Positions 1-6,653 of a stretch of DNA of 33,432 nucleotides are shown here, piece after piece; position 1 is the first letter of the stretch; each line of letters begins with the position of its first letter. Origin of the DNA: DATFYM01 sp035315065. GTDB taxonomy: Bacteria > Acidobacteriota > Terriglobia > UBA7540. The translations under genes were made by a program, and so were the position numbers. The notes under the pieces were generated by a model. The model was given only the letters and a program-made list of their open reading frames with translations, searched no databases and had not been told where the DNA came from. The stretch is from assembly GCA_035315065.1 (NCBI GenBank), contig DATFYM010000056.1, forward strand, positions 1 to 33,432, in the 5' to 3' direction.

Positions 1-358
1 TGAGTATGGCCGCCAGCACCGCGATGTCGAGAGCGATGGGAAGCAGCTTGGTCGGTCCGAAGAATCCGGTCATCAAGACCAACTCCAGGGCCGCGCCAAC
101 CATGGCCAGACCGCGCCACCACTCTTGCGGCACCCAGATACCCGCCACCGCCAAGGCGGCGAGCAGTGACGCCAAGCCAGCACTTCCCGCGAGGGCGATT
201 CCGAGGAGGTTCGGGTGAACGCCTAAGATCCCCCTGTCGCCGACCGCCCACGGCCACACGTAATTGAACAACCCAAGGTGGGGTTGGGTGGGTGCCACGT
301 ACGACGCGGCGAAATGTGCTTGGATCACGAGGACCAATGCCCAACCCCACTTGCTCAT
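1..358 (-). CDS. Membrane protein, C-terminus cut off by the window edge
   Basis: An open frame runs from an ATG at 356-358 leftward to the edge without a stop, giving at least 119 residues. It begins MSKWGWALVLVIQAH and is strongly hydrophobic, with segments near residues 4-16, 45-70 (rich in Ala, Leu and Gly), 77-92 and 102-119, so it is probably a polytopic inner-membrane protein. No family is recognised. An array of CAGTTCT-like heptamers lies just upstream at 373-407. The frame is supported by its hydrophobic pattern and the absence of stops; the function is unknown. Confidence 0.6.
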   Translation of the reverse strand, partial: MSKWGWALVLVIQAHFAASYVAPTQPHLGLFNYVWPWAVGDRGILGVHPNLLGIALAGSAGLASLLAALAVAGIWVPQEWWRGLAMVGAALELVLMTGFFGPTKLLPIALDIAVLAAIL

Positions 359-372
359 GGTAAGAACTCTCA

Positions 373-407
373 CAGTCTTCAGTTCTCAGTTTTCAGTTCT
401 CAGTCTC
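373..407. repeat. Heptamer array, CAGTTCT type
   Basis: Five consecutive 7-nt units (variants of CAGTTCT) lie immediately upstream of the left-edge membrane gene. No inverted partner arm is visible nearby. It shares only the 7-nt period, not the sequence, with the other arrays in the window. Confidence 0.75.
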
Positions 408-430
408 CGATTCCATAACACAGTGGCTTG

Positions 431-498
431 AATGGGTTCGTACCAAAACCCAACCCAAGATCTCTATTGTTATCAATACAGATTTGGGTTCGTACCGA
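431..498. repeat. Dispersed repeat, TGGGTTCGTACC family, copy 1
   Basis: The element has two TGGGTTCGTACC-like motifs about 50 bp apart, flanking a core that ends in ATTGTTATCAATACA. Closely related copies lie at 2042-2193 and 5063-5208, with more divergent TGGCTTCGTT relatives at 664-736, 1116-1190 and 4865-4912. This copy is 5' of the minus-strand gene starting at 358. Confidence 0.8.
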
Positions 499-937
499 AA
501 AAATCGATGAACTTTTCCCTTCTCCTGACCAACCCTCTGCCCGACTTGTTCAGTGCCCGCAAAGGAGGTATTGGGATGGGAAACCTCGTAAACCTGCCAC
601 TTTCCGGCAACTCCCACCTGCTTCCCGCCCACGAAATTCGCCTTGTTAGACCTCAGCCGAAAATGGGTTCGTATTGGGTTCGGTCCCGGGACCCGATCCT
701 TAGTTTTCAATATGTTGGTGGCTTCGGTCCTGTGAAAAGCAACTCCGGCAGATGAGTTCACGTGCTTTGCTTTAGCCGTTACACCACCGCAGTAACCTGC
801 CGTTACACCACTCAAATGACACATGTTCCCAAGAGTAGAGTCGGGTCGCCGGATCATACAAAACGAGGCTACCATATGATTATTCAAAAGTAAACTCTTT
901 TGTGAATACGGAACCCCCACGACTTCTTATACATGGC
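499..937. other. Gene-free stretch
   Basis: Frames in this stretch are short, overlap one another and translate dispersed repeats, so no gene is supported. It contains a divergent repeat copy at 664-736 and two direct copies of GCCGTTACACCAC near 775 and 799. GTTAGAC near 649, preceded by GCCTT, resembles an integron recombination core, but no paired half is visible. Confidence 0.6.
664..736. repeat. Divergent copy of the TGGGTTCGTACC family
   Basis: TGGGTTCG near 665 and again near 676, a GATCCTTAGTTTTCAATA core, and GTGGCTTCGGTCC near 718 reproduce the family layout with many substitutions. This copy is intermediate between the GGGTTCG and GGCTTCG subtypes. Confidence 0.45.
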
Positions 938-1058
938 GCGACAGAAGTCGGTTGGCATGTAGGGGTACGGCTTGCCGTACCCTTTTTCTTGCATCGGCCC
1001 GACCGAACGAAGAGGGTACGGCAAGCCGTACCCCTACATGCCAACCGACTTCTGTCGC
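938..1058. repeat. Perfect 46-bp inverted repeat with 29-nt loop
   Basis: Left arm 938-983 and right arm 1013-1058 are exact reverse complements over 46 bp; the loop is 984-1012. Each arm itself contains the smaller palindrome GTACGGCTTGCCGTAC. A related word (CGGCTTGCCGTACCCT) recurs near 20364. Nothing codes here. The perfect identity implies recent formation, gene-conversion-like maintenance, or selection for a hairpin or cruciform. Confidence 0.9.
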
Positions 1059-1115
1059 TGTACATGGAAGGCCGGCTATCGTGGTCGGACCGTTCTCGCG
1101 GCCTGCCCCCCAACT

Positions 1116-1190
1116 GTGGCTTCGTTCCTGATTTCTCCGAGGGCCGATCCTTTGTTATCAATCAAATCCGTGGCTTCGTTTTTCAAAAAG
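1116..1190. repeat. TGGCTTCGTT subtype of the dispersed family
   Basis: GTGGCTTCGTTCC at the left, a GATCCTTTGTTATCAATC core, and GTGGCTTCGTT at the right match the layout of the 431, 2042 and 5063 copies. Its left part overlaps no gene; its right part overlaps the extreme 3' end of the SRPBCC gene. Confidence 0.7.
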
Positions 1191-1979
1191 TCGAACAGTT
1201 GAAGGTCTAATGTCGAAGGTCGAAGAGATAAGACGAAGGACCTTCGGTCTTGACTTTTCAACCTTGAACCTTCGACCTTCAACTCTTTCAGTCTCATCCC
1301 TCCGTGCCTCCCGCTCCGCCCGCTGCTTGATGCCCAGCATCATCTTGCGCTCCATAATGAAGTGGGCAGGATCGAATACGAGCCATGCAAACAATTTGCC
1401 TCCGAGTCCGTGGCTCTCCCCGCCCCGCGTGCACACAATCAACCGTGTTGTGTGCGCGTCAATCGGATCGAGGACCAAGCCCCAAGTTCCGTTTGACGCC
1501 TGCCCATTGCGACTCGCTATTTCCGCATCGTCGGGCGACACCATAATCATGGCGCGGTCAGGGATAAGTTCCGCCACGATGGTACGGCCGCGGCCACCGT
1601 ATCTCTCCTTGGGCGTCAGCCAGACGGTATCCCCCACGCTTCGGCTCTGGAATTCCGGGACGACTCGATCGGCGTTGTGCATCTTGCAGCCGAACAGATT
1701 CTCCAGCCACGTGTAGCTATAGAAGCCGCCGCGATCCTGCCCGATCTGAACGATCCAGGCCCAGACCTCCGGCGCCGAGGCGTGGATCGTAATGGCGCGC
1801 GTAGACTGCCCGGCGCTACGTGGAGTCAGTTCATCGCCTGGCCACTGCCGCGCCAGTTCGTCGCGCGTGGCGCCCCACCGTAGACTCCAGGGGCGCAGGG
1901 CGAGCAAAGCGCCCGCGAGCACGATCACCGCCGCTACTCCACGCCAAGGACCGGTCCCCAGCATTGCCAAAGCCCTCAT
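1158..1979 (-). CDS. SRPBCC-family protein with membrane anchor and repeat-derived C-terminus
   Basis: The protein is about 273 residues. The ATG at 1979 is preferred because GGAGGTG lies about 6 nt upstream; an ATG 15 nt further up is the alternative. A hydrophobic segment near residues 9-30 (VAAVIVLAGALLALRPW) may anchor it. The stretch ITIHASAPEVWAWIVQIGQDR and the following PEF and GDTVW motifs fit the START/SRPBCC (polyketide cyclase/dehydrase-like) fold, which binds hydrophobic ligands; the ligand is unknown. The domain ends near the QRAEREARR helix. The last 45 or so residues (EGRRFKVEKSRPKVL onward) translate the AAGGTCG palindrome and the dispersed repeat at 1116-1190, so the original stop was probably lost to a repeat. 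Confidence 0.75.
   Translation of the reverse strand: MRALAMLGTGPWRGVAAVIVLAGALLALRPWSLRWGATRDELARQWPGDELTPRSAGQSTRAITIHASAPEVWAWIVQIGQDRGGFYSYTWLENLFGCKMHNADRVVPEFQSRSVGDTVWLTPKERYGGRGRTIVAELIPDRAMIMVSPDDAEIASRNGQASNGTWGLVLDPIDAHTTRLIVCTRGGESHGLGGKLFAWLVFDPAHFIMERKMMLGIKQRAEREARRDETERVEGRRFKVEKSRPKVLRLISSTFDIRPSTVRLFEKRSHGFD
1196..1302. repeat. Inverted heptamer arms, AAGGTCG type, inside the SRPBCC 3' end
   Basis: The left arm (about 1196-1245, AGTTGAAGGTC... CGAAGG) and right arm (about 1247-1295, ACCTTCGG... CTTCAACTC) are imperfect reverse complements made of 7-nt words such as CGACCTT. They are translated as the tail of the SRPBCC protein. Confidence 0.75.
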
Positions 1980-2041
1980 GACGCGCACCTCCATTCCGCC
2001 TTTCCTCTGCTAATTGTCCTCGGCCTACTGCCTTCATCTAA

Positions 2042-2193
2042 CTACTATATTTTTCAATCATATGATGCTCCCAATAAAATAACCCCCTTATTTTCAGTAG
2101 CATGATGGCTATTTGGGTTCGTACCGAAAACCTAACCCAAGATCTCTATTGTTATCAATACAATTTGGGTTCGGTCCGACAAAAAGCAATGAT
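2042..2193. repeat. Dispersed repeat, long copy 2
   Basis: This long copy starts at ATATTTTTCAATCATATGAT and continues through TATTTTCAG...AGCATGATGGCT into the TGGGTTCGTACC core. Its whole length aligns with 5063-5208, so the mobile or conserved unit is about 150 bp. It ends about 60 bp upstream of the SRPBCC start on the minus strand. Read on the minus strand, the conserved block ATTGAAAAATAT is A/T-rich and could contribute promoter elements. Confidence 0.8.
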
Positions 2194-2333
2194 CTTTTCC
2201 CCTTGCATTTGTGAGAATCCGCTCTCCATTCAAGCTCCGGCAGCCTTTCTTACTACCTTCTGCCTTCGGTTTACTGGCCTACTGCCTTCCGACGAAAGAG
2301 AAAGAGAAGAAGCGTAATAGGGATGTCACCTAA

Positions 2334-2378
2334 CCCAGGGCTTGCGCCCTGGGCTACTCTCTTTCGCCCCTTCGGGGC
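2334..2378. terminator. Double hairpin, possible terminator of the serine hydrolase gene
   Basis: CCCAGGGCTTGCGCCCTGGG (2334-2353) is a 7-8 bp stem with a short loop, followed by GCCCCTTCGGGGC (2366-2378). The pair lies downstream of the minus-strand gene ending at 2505. There is no T-run, so factor-independent termination is uncertain; it may be another dispersed structural repeat. Confidence 0.4.
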
Positions 2379-2396
2379 TGGGTGATTCTTACTCTT

Positions 2397-2494
2397 ACCA
2401 TTTGCCATTTGCCATAGGCCATTTGCCATAGGCCATTTGCCTTTTGCCATTTGCCTTTCTTGCTTTCTGCCGACTGCCTACTGCCGACTGCCTT
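2397..2494. repeat. Two heptamer arrays, GCCATTT and CTGCCGA types
   Basis: Eight or nine units related to GCCATTT/GCCATAG run 2397-2458, followed after a few bases by four units of CTGCCGA/CTGCCTA at 2467-2494. The strict 7-nt register in two different words side by side is clear. No inverted arm is seen. They lie just 3' of the serine hydrolase gene. Confidence 0.85.
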
Positions 2495-2504
2495 CCGAGT
2501 GCCT

Positions 2505-3743
2505 TCACGACGCTCGCCTCCATTCATCCTTGGGCAGCTTCTTCAGGCCTTCGTAGAATGCGTCCCGCAAGGCCTTTTCTCGTGGATCGTCGAACAGGTA
2601 CAGGCCCATGCGATTGGGCGCGTAGGCGTAGCCGACCCCGGCGTCAGGATCGGCAAACCCAAAACTGCCTCCAGCCCCGGCGGTGCCAAAGGCCTTCCCA
2701 CTGACACCGAAATCGACCCCTTTACTCGGCCTCATGAAGCCCAGGGAGTAGATGACCTCCACGCGAAGCATCTCGTCGTACGTCCCCAAGGTGGGCAGCA
2801 CCGGAGGGCCAGTCAACGCCTCCAGGGTCCGACTCGTGATCCCCAGTTCGCTGCCGCCGATGGCGAAGGCGCTGTAAGCGCGAGCTATCGAGCGGACCTG
2901 GCCGACTCCGGTGTAAGCAGGGTTTTCCAGGGCCAGGAATGCCCGGTCGCTCAGGTCCGAACGCTTGGAGTGAGCGAAAGCGCGGGCAGCGAGAGATTGC
3001 TTGTCGGCCATTGATTTCAAGAATGGCAGCGACATCTCGCTGGTCCTCGACTTGAGGAAGAAGAAGTCCAGGACGCCAAACATTTTGAGCGTAGCGATAC
3101 GAGAACCGGGTATATCGGCGGGCAAGCCGATGTAGAACTCAAGCCCAAGCGGCTTGGCGATTTCGTCCTGAAAGAATCTTCCCAAGGTCCGGTGATGAGG
3201 GTCGACGCGCCGGATCAGCTCCCCTTCATACCACCCCAGGCTAAAGGCGTGGTAGGCGTGCTTGGTTCCGGGCTCCCACAAAGGCTGCTGCCGGGCCAGC
3301 ATTCGAGCAAGCAAATCCGGGTTCGCCAGCATGGTGGGGTCGACCGGCTCGTCGGGCACACACAGCCCCGCTTGGTGCGAGAGCAGTTGCCGCACCGTGG
3401 TCTCCCCCTTGCCTTCCGCGGCAAATTCGGGCCAGTAGGCGGCGACCCTCTCGTCGTAGTCGAGGAGGCCACGAGAGTTGGCCACCGCGAGGGTCATAGA
3501 AGCAAGCCCCTTGGTGGCGGAGAATACCAGGACCAGAGTGTCTTCTTCCCAGGGAGCTCGCGTTTTCGAGTCGCGATAGCCGCCCCAGAGGTCAACGACC
3601 TTCTTCCCTTGACAATAGATGGCGCAGGCTGTACCCAGCTCACCTCGCCGCTCGAAGTTCTCGCGAAACTGCGCCTCGACCCCCTCAAAGCCGGGGGCAA
3701 CGGACCCATGAATCAGTGACGCGTCAGCCTTCTTGCCGAACAT
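2505..3743 (-). CDS. Serine hydrolase, beta-lactamase/esterase (EstB-like) family
   Basis: The protein is 412 residues from the ATG at 3743, chosen for its GAGGGAG ribosome-binding site; an upstream in-frame ATG at 3770 has a weaker site. It has the class C beta-lactamase fold signature: SATK (catalytic Ser75, Lys78), a Tyr motif (HAYHAF, Tyr164) and the late Gly-rich GAGGSFGFADP near residue 358. Such enzymes hydrolyse esters, amides or peptides; EstB-type members are esterases rather than antibiotic-resistance enzymes. No signal peptide is visible, so it is probably cytoplasmic. The substrate cannot be told. Complete and typical in length. Confidence 0.88.
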   Translation of the reverse strand: MFGKKADASLIHGSVAPGFEGVEAQFRENFERRGELGTACAIYCQGKKVVDLWGGYRDSKTRAPWEEDTLVLVFSATKGLASMTLAVANSRGLLDYDERVAAYWPEFAAEGKGETTVRQLLSHQAGLCVPDEPVDPTMLANPDLLARMLARQQPLWEPGTKHAYHAFSLGWYEGELIRRVDPHHRTLGRFFQDEIAKPLGLEFYIGLPADIPGSRIATLKMFGVLDFFFLKSRTSEMSLPFLKSMADKQSLAARAFAHSKRSDLSDRAFLALENPAYTGVGQVRSIARAYSAFAIGGSELGITSRTLEALTGPPVLPTLGTYDEMLRVEVIYSLGFMRPSKGVDFGVSGKAFGTAGAGGSFGFADPDAGVGYAYAPNRMGLYLFDDPREKALRDAFYEGLKKLPKDEWRRAS

Positions 3744-3779
3744 GCTCACTCCCTCTACTGATTGTTCCATCCTGTCCGA

Positions 3780-4889
3780 TTAAGAGGGGTTCGGGATTCG
3801 GGGTTCGGGGTTCGCAGAACAAATCCCGACCGCATTTTTCTCCTCTGCGAATCCCCAACCCCGAATCCCGAACCCCGATTGAGATCCTGTCGCCTCCGGC
3901 TTGGACTTGGCATCATGCTTTGCGAAGCGAAACACACACTCCCCCTTCTCGTAGGAAATGTGAAGGTCCCATCCTGCGTTTTGCGCGCGGTCGAGCCATA
4001 TCGTCTCAAAGAGACGGCGATAATCATCGATGTTGATCCGCTGTTTGAACTGGGCCGTCTGGTCATAAAGCGCAAAGGCCCGCGGCGTAAATCGAACCCG
4101 TGCCTCTTGGTCACTCAGCTTCTCCAAGACTACCGGCTCCTTCCTGAAAACGGAACTTGCCGAACTGCGCGAGAGGTTCGATAAATCCCAGCACAAATAC
4201 AAGATGAACGCCCGGTCGAGAGGTACGAAAGGAACCCAGGTTTGCGCCTGAATGGCGTAGCCAGGACCATCCTCGAACCAGTTCAAGGCGAACTCCTTGC
4301 CTTTTTCTTCACTCAGATACGTAAAGAGTTGTATATCCTTCGTGCCCTGGAACTCGTCACGCATCCAAGCCTTCCCCTCCTCGGGCAAGTCGGGAAAGCT
4401 CGAGACCGGTGGCTCTCCGATCTTGTCAAGCCGGATGAAAATGCTCTCCAGATGCTCGAAGTACCGCTGACCGCCCTCCAAAACCAGGGTGAAGCAGAAC
4501 GTGCTGGTTGTCGTCGCGCCCGGGGTCGAGGCCCGGGTCGAGTCCCCGCTGCGGAGCGTCAAGGGGACGAGGTAGTGGACTTGGTTTCCAACGTGGAAGA
4601 CCTCCGGCGTGGGGCCTGGGTCTTCCCACTTCGCCGTCTTCCGCAGCTCCTCGATGTAGCCCATCATGGGTTGACGCAATTCCGGCCGAAGCGTGCGGTA
4701 CCGCTCCGGGTCAGCCATCCGCCCCGATCGCAGAGCCTCACGAAAGCTCTGCCAAGTCTCAAGATCGGTCTGAAGATCGCCAGAAAGATTACCAGTTTGG
4801 TCCGCAGCGACCGAGACGGCGACGATCATCGTTGTCGCGATGGCGAGCAGCACGCCTCCAATCCGTGGCTTCGTTCGTGGTTTTTCCAT
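3780..4889 (-). CDS. Exported protein of unknown function with repeat-derived ends
   Basis: The protein is about 369 residues from the ATG at 4889 (MEKPRTKPRIGG). A start at 4910 would add MITKNRP, which is pure repeat translation. Residues 2-10 are basic and are followed by VLLAIATTMIVAVSVAA, a credible signal peptide cleaved before DQTG. The basic n-region is encoded by the dispersed repeat at 4865-4912. The body has many Trp, Phe and Tyr residues (DLETWQSFREAL near 35, YFEHLESIFIRLDKIG near 140, LDRAFILYLCWDLSNL near 225) and no family I recognise. The last 32 residues (SGFGIRGWGF... to NPEPRIPNPS) are a translated TTCGGGA palindrome. Neighbours give no clue to function. Confidence 0.7.
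   Translation of the reverse strand: MEKPRTKPRIGGVLLAIATTMIVAVSVAADQTGNLSGDLQTDLETWQSFREALRSGRMADPERYRTLRPELRQPMMGYIEELRKTAKWEDPGPTPEVFHVGNQVHYLVPLTLRSGDSTRASTPGATTTSTFCFTLVLEGGQRYFEHLESIFIRLDKIGEPPVSSFPDLPEEGKAWMRDEFQGTKDIQLFTYLSEEKGKEFALNWFEDGPGYAIQAQTWVPFVPLDRAFILYLCWDLSNLSRSSASSVFRKEPVVLEKLSDQEARVRFTPRAFALYDQTAQFKQRINIDDYRRLFETIWLDRAQNAGWDLHISYEKGECVFRFAKHDAKSKPEATGSQSGFGIRGWGFAEEKNAVGICSANPEPRIPNPS
3784..3880. repeat. Inverted heptamer arms, TTCGGGG type
   Basis: Left arm: tandem TTCGGGA/TTCGGGG words at 3784-3820. Right arm: their reverse complements at 3848-3880. The loop is about 28 nt. The palindrome forms the 3' end of the preceding minus-strand gene. The same word family recurs at 16793-16893 and 27530-27625. 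Confidence 0.85.
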
Positions 4890-4912
4890 GGGCCGATTCT
4901 TTGTTATCAAAA
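4865..4912. repeat. TGGCTTCGTT-type dispersed repeat overlapping a gene start
   Basis: GTGGCTTCGTTCGTGG, then GGGCCGATTCTTTGTTATCAA, matches the subtype at 1116-1190 but lacks the right-hand motif. Its reverse strand supplies the start codon region and the basic residues of the signal peptide of the gene at 3780-4889. Confidence 0.7.
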
Positions 4913-5052
4913 GCTCTCAGCTATCAGCCATCAGCTTGCTGGGACGCTCTCAGCTTTTCAGCTACCAACAGGGCCCACAGCTCTCTTGCTGAGTGCTGAC
5001 CGCTGATAGCTGACGGCTGCAAGCTCGACTGAAAACTGATAACTGAGAACTG
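4908..5052. repeat. Compound heptamer region, GCTATCA and AACTGAT types
   Basis: Words GCTCTCA/GCTATCA/GCCATCA (from 4914) face reverse-complement words around 5000-5015 (GCTGATAGCTGACGG). A second array of AACTGAT/AACTGAG/AACTGCT follows at about 5034-5055. The 7-nt register holds in both. No gene lies here. Confidence 0.75.
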
Positions 5053-5062
5053 CTAACTTCCA

Positions 5063-5208
5063 TATTTTTCAATCACATGATGGCTTTCCGTACGCTAAAC
5101 CATCTATTTTCAGCATGATAGTGGCTTAATTGGGTTCGTACCAAAAACCCAACCCAAGATCTCCATTGTTATCAATACAATTTGGGTTCGGTCCGGCAAA
5201 AACAACTC
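5063..5208. repeat. Dispersed repeat, long copy 3
   Basis: It aligns over its full length with 2042-2193, including ATATTTTTCAATCACATGAT, the TATTTTCAG block and the TGGGTTCGTACC... GGTCCG core. It is upstream of the minus-strand gene starting at 4889. Confidence 0.8.
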
Positions 5209-5277
5209 CTAACTTCCTGTCTCCGGCTGATCCTGGCATTGAGTTCCTGACGCCTTTCTCGAGCAGCCTGACGCTCT

Positions 5278-5330
5278 GTATAACCCACACGCCTGGGGCA
5301 CGGCGCCGTATCAGACAGCGGTTGTTAGCC
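5278..5330 (-). other. attC-like recombination site, cassette 2
   Basis: On the minus strand, GGCTAAC (R''-like, 6 of 7 to RYYYAAC) is followed by AACCGCTG, a spacer, CAGGCGTG and GTTATAC (R'-like). The two halves are imperfectly complementary. The TAA stop of the gene at 5325-6053 is inside GGCTAAC, as is common in integron gene cassettes. The length of 53 nt is near the lower limit of known attC sites. Confidence 0.4.
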
Positions 5331-6053
5331 GAGCCCTCGATGACCCACCAAGTCAGGCACTGGATCCCTCAGCGGAAGCCCTTTCTCGAGACGCTTAAAA
5401 AGGAGGCTTTCCAGAACATACAGGGTGGTTCCGCCCACCAGTGCCACTATGAAGTAAACGAACATGAGCACCGGTTTCTCAAACAAGAATCCCACGGCGC
5501 CCAGGACGCCACAAATCCCACATATCAGGGACGTGAGTCTCAGCCTACGTTCCAGTCGCCCACCCGAAAAGATGGGGGCGACAAATAGGAGGGCCAATCC
5601 CCAAAAGAAGGTCCAGGCCAACAGTCCACTCGCCGCCATGGCCGAGCTGGGATTCCATTCCACGAACTGCTCCAACCCGGTGAGGGCCCTTCTGGAAACC
5701 ATCAATCGCATCACGTTGAAATGCACAAAGTACATCTGGCTGCCTAACACGAGGGTTGCGACAATGCAACACAGGCCAATTCTCGTTAATATCTTCTGGT
5801 CGGCCGCAGCGTAATCATGAAGGCTGCAGAACAAAATCAGACTGAGTGGCCCGAGTAGAAACGCCGCCACCTGAGCGAGTGTGGCGGCAACCAGACTGGC
5901 GGGCCGAACAGCAGCCACAAAATCGGCCAGATTGGTCCACGAGGGTATGGGAAAGAAGATCATTGCCATCACAAGTCCAATGCCCCAAACGACGGTTAAA
6001 ATCACCGACAAAACGGCTGACCAGTAACCCAGTTTGATCGATAATCGACTCAT
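5325..6053 (-). CDS. Six-helix membrane protein of unknown function
   Basis: The protein is 242 residues from the ATG at 6053 (MSRLSIKLGYW), preceded by GGGAG about 8 nt upstream. Hydrophobic stretches near residues 9-33, 50-77, 88-112, 136-160, 174-192 and 196-221 predict six membrane helices with short loops. The general form resembles DUF4386-type proteins, but I cannot assign it. It sits between two attC-like palindromes, and its stop codon is embedded in one of them, suggesting it may be, or once was, a mobile gene cassette. Confidence 0.75.
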   Translation of the reverse strand: MSRLSIKLGYWSAVLSVILTVVWGIGLVMAMIFFPIPSWTNLADFVAAVRPASLVAATLAQVAAFLLGPLSLILFCSLHDYAAADQKILTRIGLCCIVATLVLGSQMYFVHFNVMRLMVSRRALTGLEQFVEWNPSSAMAASGLLAWTFFWGLALLFVAPIFSGGRLERRLRLTSLICGICGVLGAVGFLFEKPVLMFVYFIVALVGGTTLYVLESLLFKRLEKGLPLRDPVPDLVGHRGLG

Positions 6054-6082
6054 TGGTTTTTCTCCCGTCTCGAAAAACAAGT

Positions 6083-6128
6083 GGCTAACGCCTGCGGTTC
6101 ACCCACGCAGCCGCCTTGTCAGGCCGCC
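6083..6128 (-). other. attC-like recombination site, cassette 1
   Basis: On the minus strand: GCCTGAC (R''-like, containing the TGA stop of the gene at 6119-6493), AAGGCGGCTGCG, a TGGGTGAAC spacer, CGCAGGC and GTTAGCC (R'-like). GCTGCG pairs with CGCAGGC, and GGC...GAC pairs with GTTAGCC with two mismatches or bulges. The next gene starts 30 nt after it. The site is 46 nt, short for attC. Confidence 0.42.
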
Positions 6129-6493
6129 CCGATCCTCGGCCTTCGAGACAAATGCGACGACACAAGAAACAAGAATCCGGGCGCTGCGAACGCCAGCCAC
6201 GCCCAGCCTTTCGGGAATGTGCCGGTGAAGGTGCGGCGAACCACATAGGACGCTAGCAGGCTTCCTACGGTTATGCTCCCGCCGAGGCCCTCCTTCCACC
6301 ACGCCAGGATCATTCCGACAGAGATCCCGAACGGGAAGAAGAGAAACCCCAGCCACTCTTTCGGCCCTGAGGGGTTGTTGCCCTCGCCTATGATGAAGGC
6401 CACCACCAAAGCCACGCTGGCGACGCACCAAACCCTTGCGGTCCATCGCAGCGCCGAAACCAGTCTCTGATATCCGTCCGTCCGACCTTCCAT
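6119..6493 (-). CDS. Small membrane protein of unknown function
   Basis: The protein is 124 residues from the ATG at 6493, which has a strong GGGAGGT site 6 nt upstream; a longer frame starting at a TTG lacks this. Four hydrophobic segments are seen, near residues 21-38 (ARVWCVASVALVVAFII), 46-64, 71-84 and 96-112 (WAWLAFAAPGFLFLVSS). It resembles small uncharacterised membrane proteins found scattered in bacteria; no function is assigned. Its stop codon lies within the attC-like site at 6083-6128. Confidence 0.75.
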   Translation of the reverse strand: MEGRTDGYQRLVSALRWTARVWCVASVALVVAFIIGEGNNPSGPKEWLGFLFFPFGISVGMILAWWKEGLGGSITVGSLLASYVVRRTFTGTFPKGWAWLAFAAPGFLFLVSSHLSRRPRIGAA

Positions 6494-6542
6494 TGCGCAC
6501 CTCCCAGCAATCAAAAGGGGCCGACTTCCCAGCTGGCCTCAT

Positions 6543-6594
6543 GAGCCATCTCAGCGACGGCGCAGTGCGTCGTTCGCTGGAGCAGGTTGTCCGC
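6543..6594 (-). other. Weak attC-like palindrome upstream of cassette 1
   Basis: On the minus strand, GACAACCTGCTCCAGCGA faces CCGTCGCTGAGATGG; CAGCGA and TCGCTG are complementary. It would mark the 5' border of the first cassette, but neither end matches the GTTRRRY core well. Confidence 0.2.
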
Positions 6595-6653
6595 GTTTCT
6601 TCTCTTATGCTTTTTCACCAGATCAGTGGCTACCAACGGTGACTTCGTTCCTG

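Noticed and set aside
640..660. CTTGTTAGAC as an attC half site
   Set aside because: GTTAGAC fits GTTRRRY, but no complementary RYYYAAC half was found within 120 bp and no gene ends there.
393..1161. Several overlapping open frames on both strands
   Set aside because: They translate dispersed repeats and the 46-bp palindrome and lack a ribosome-binding site or domain.
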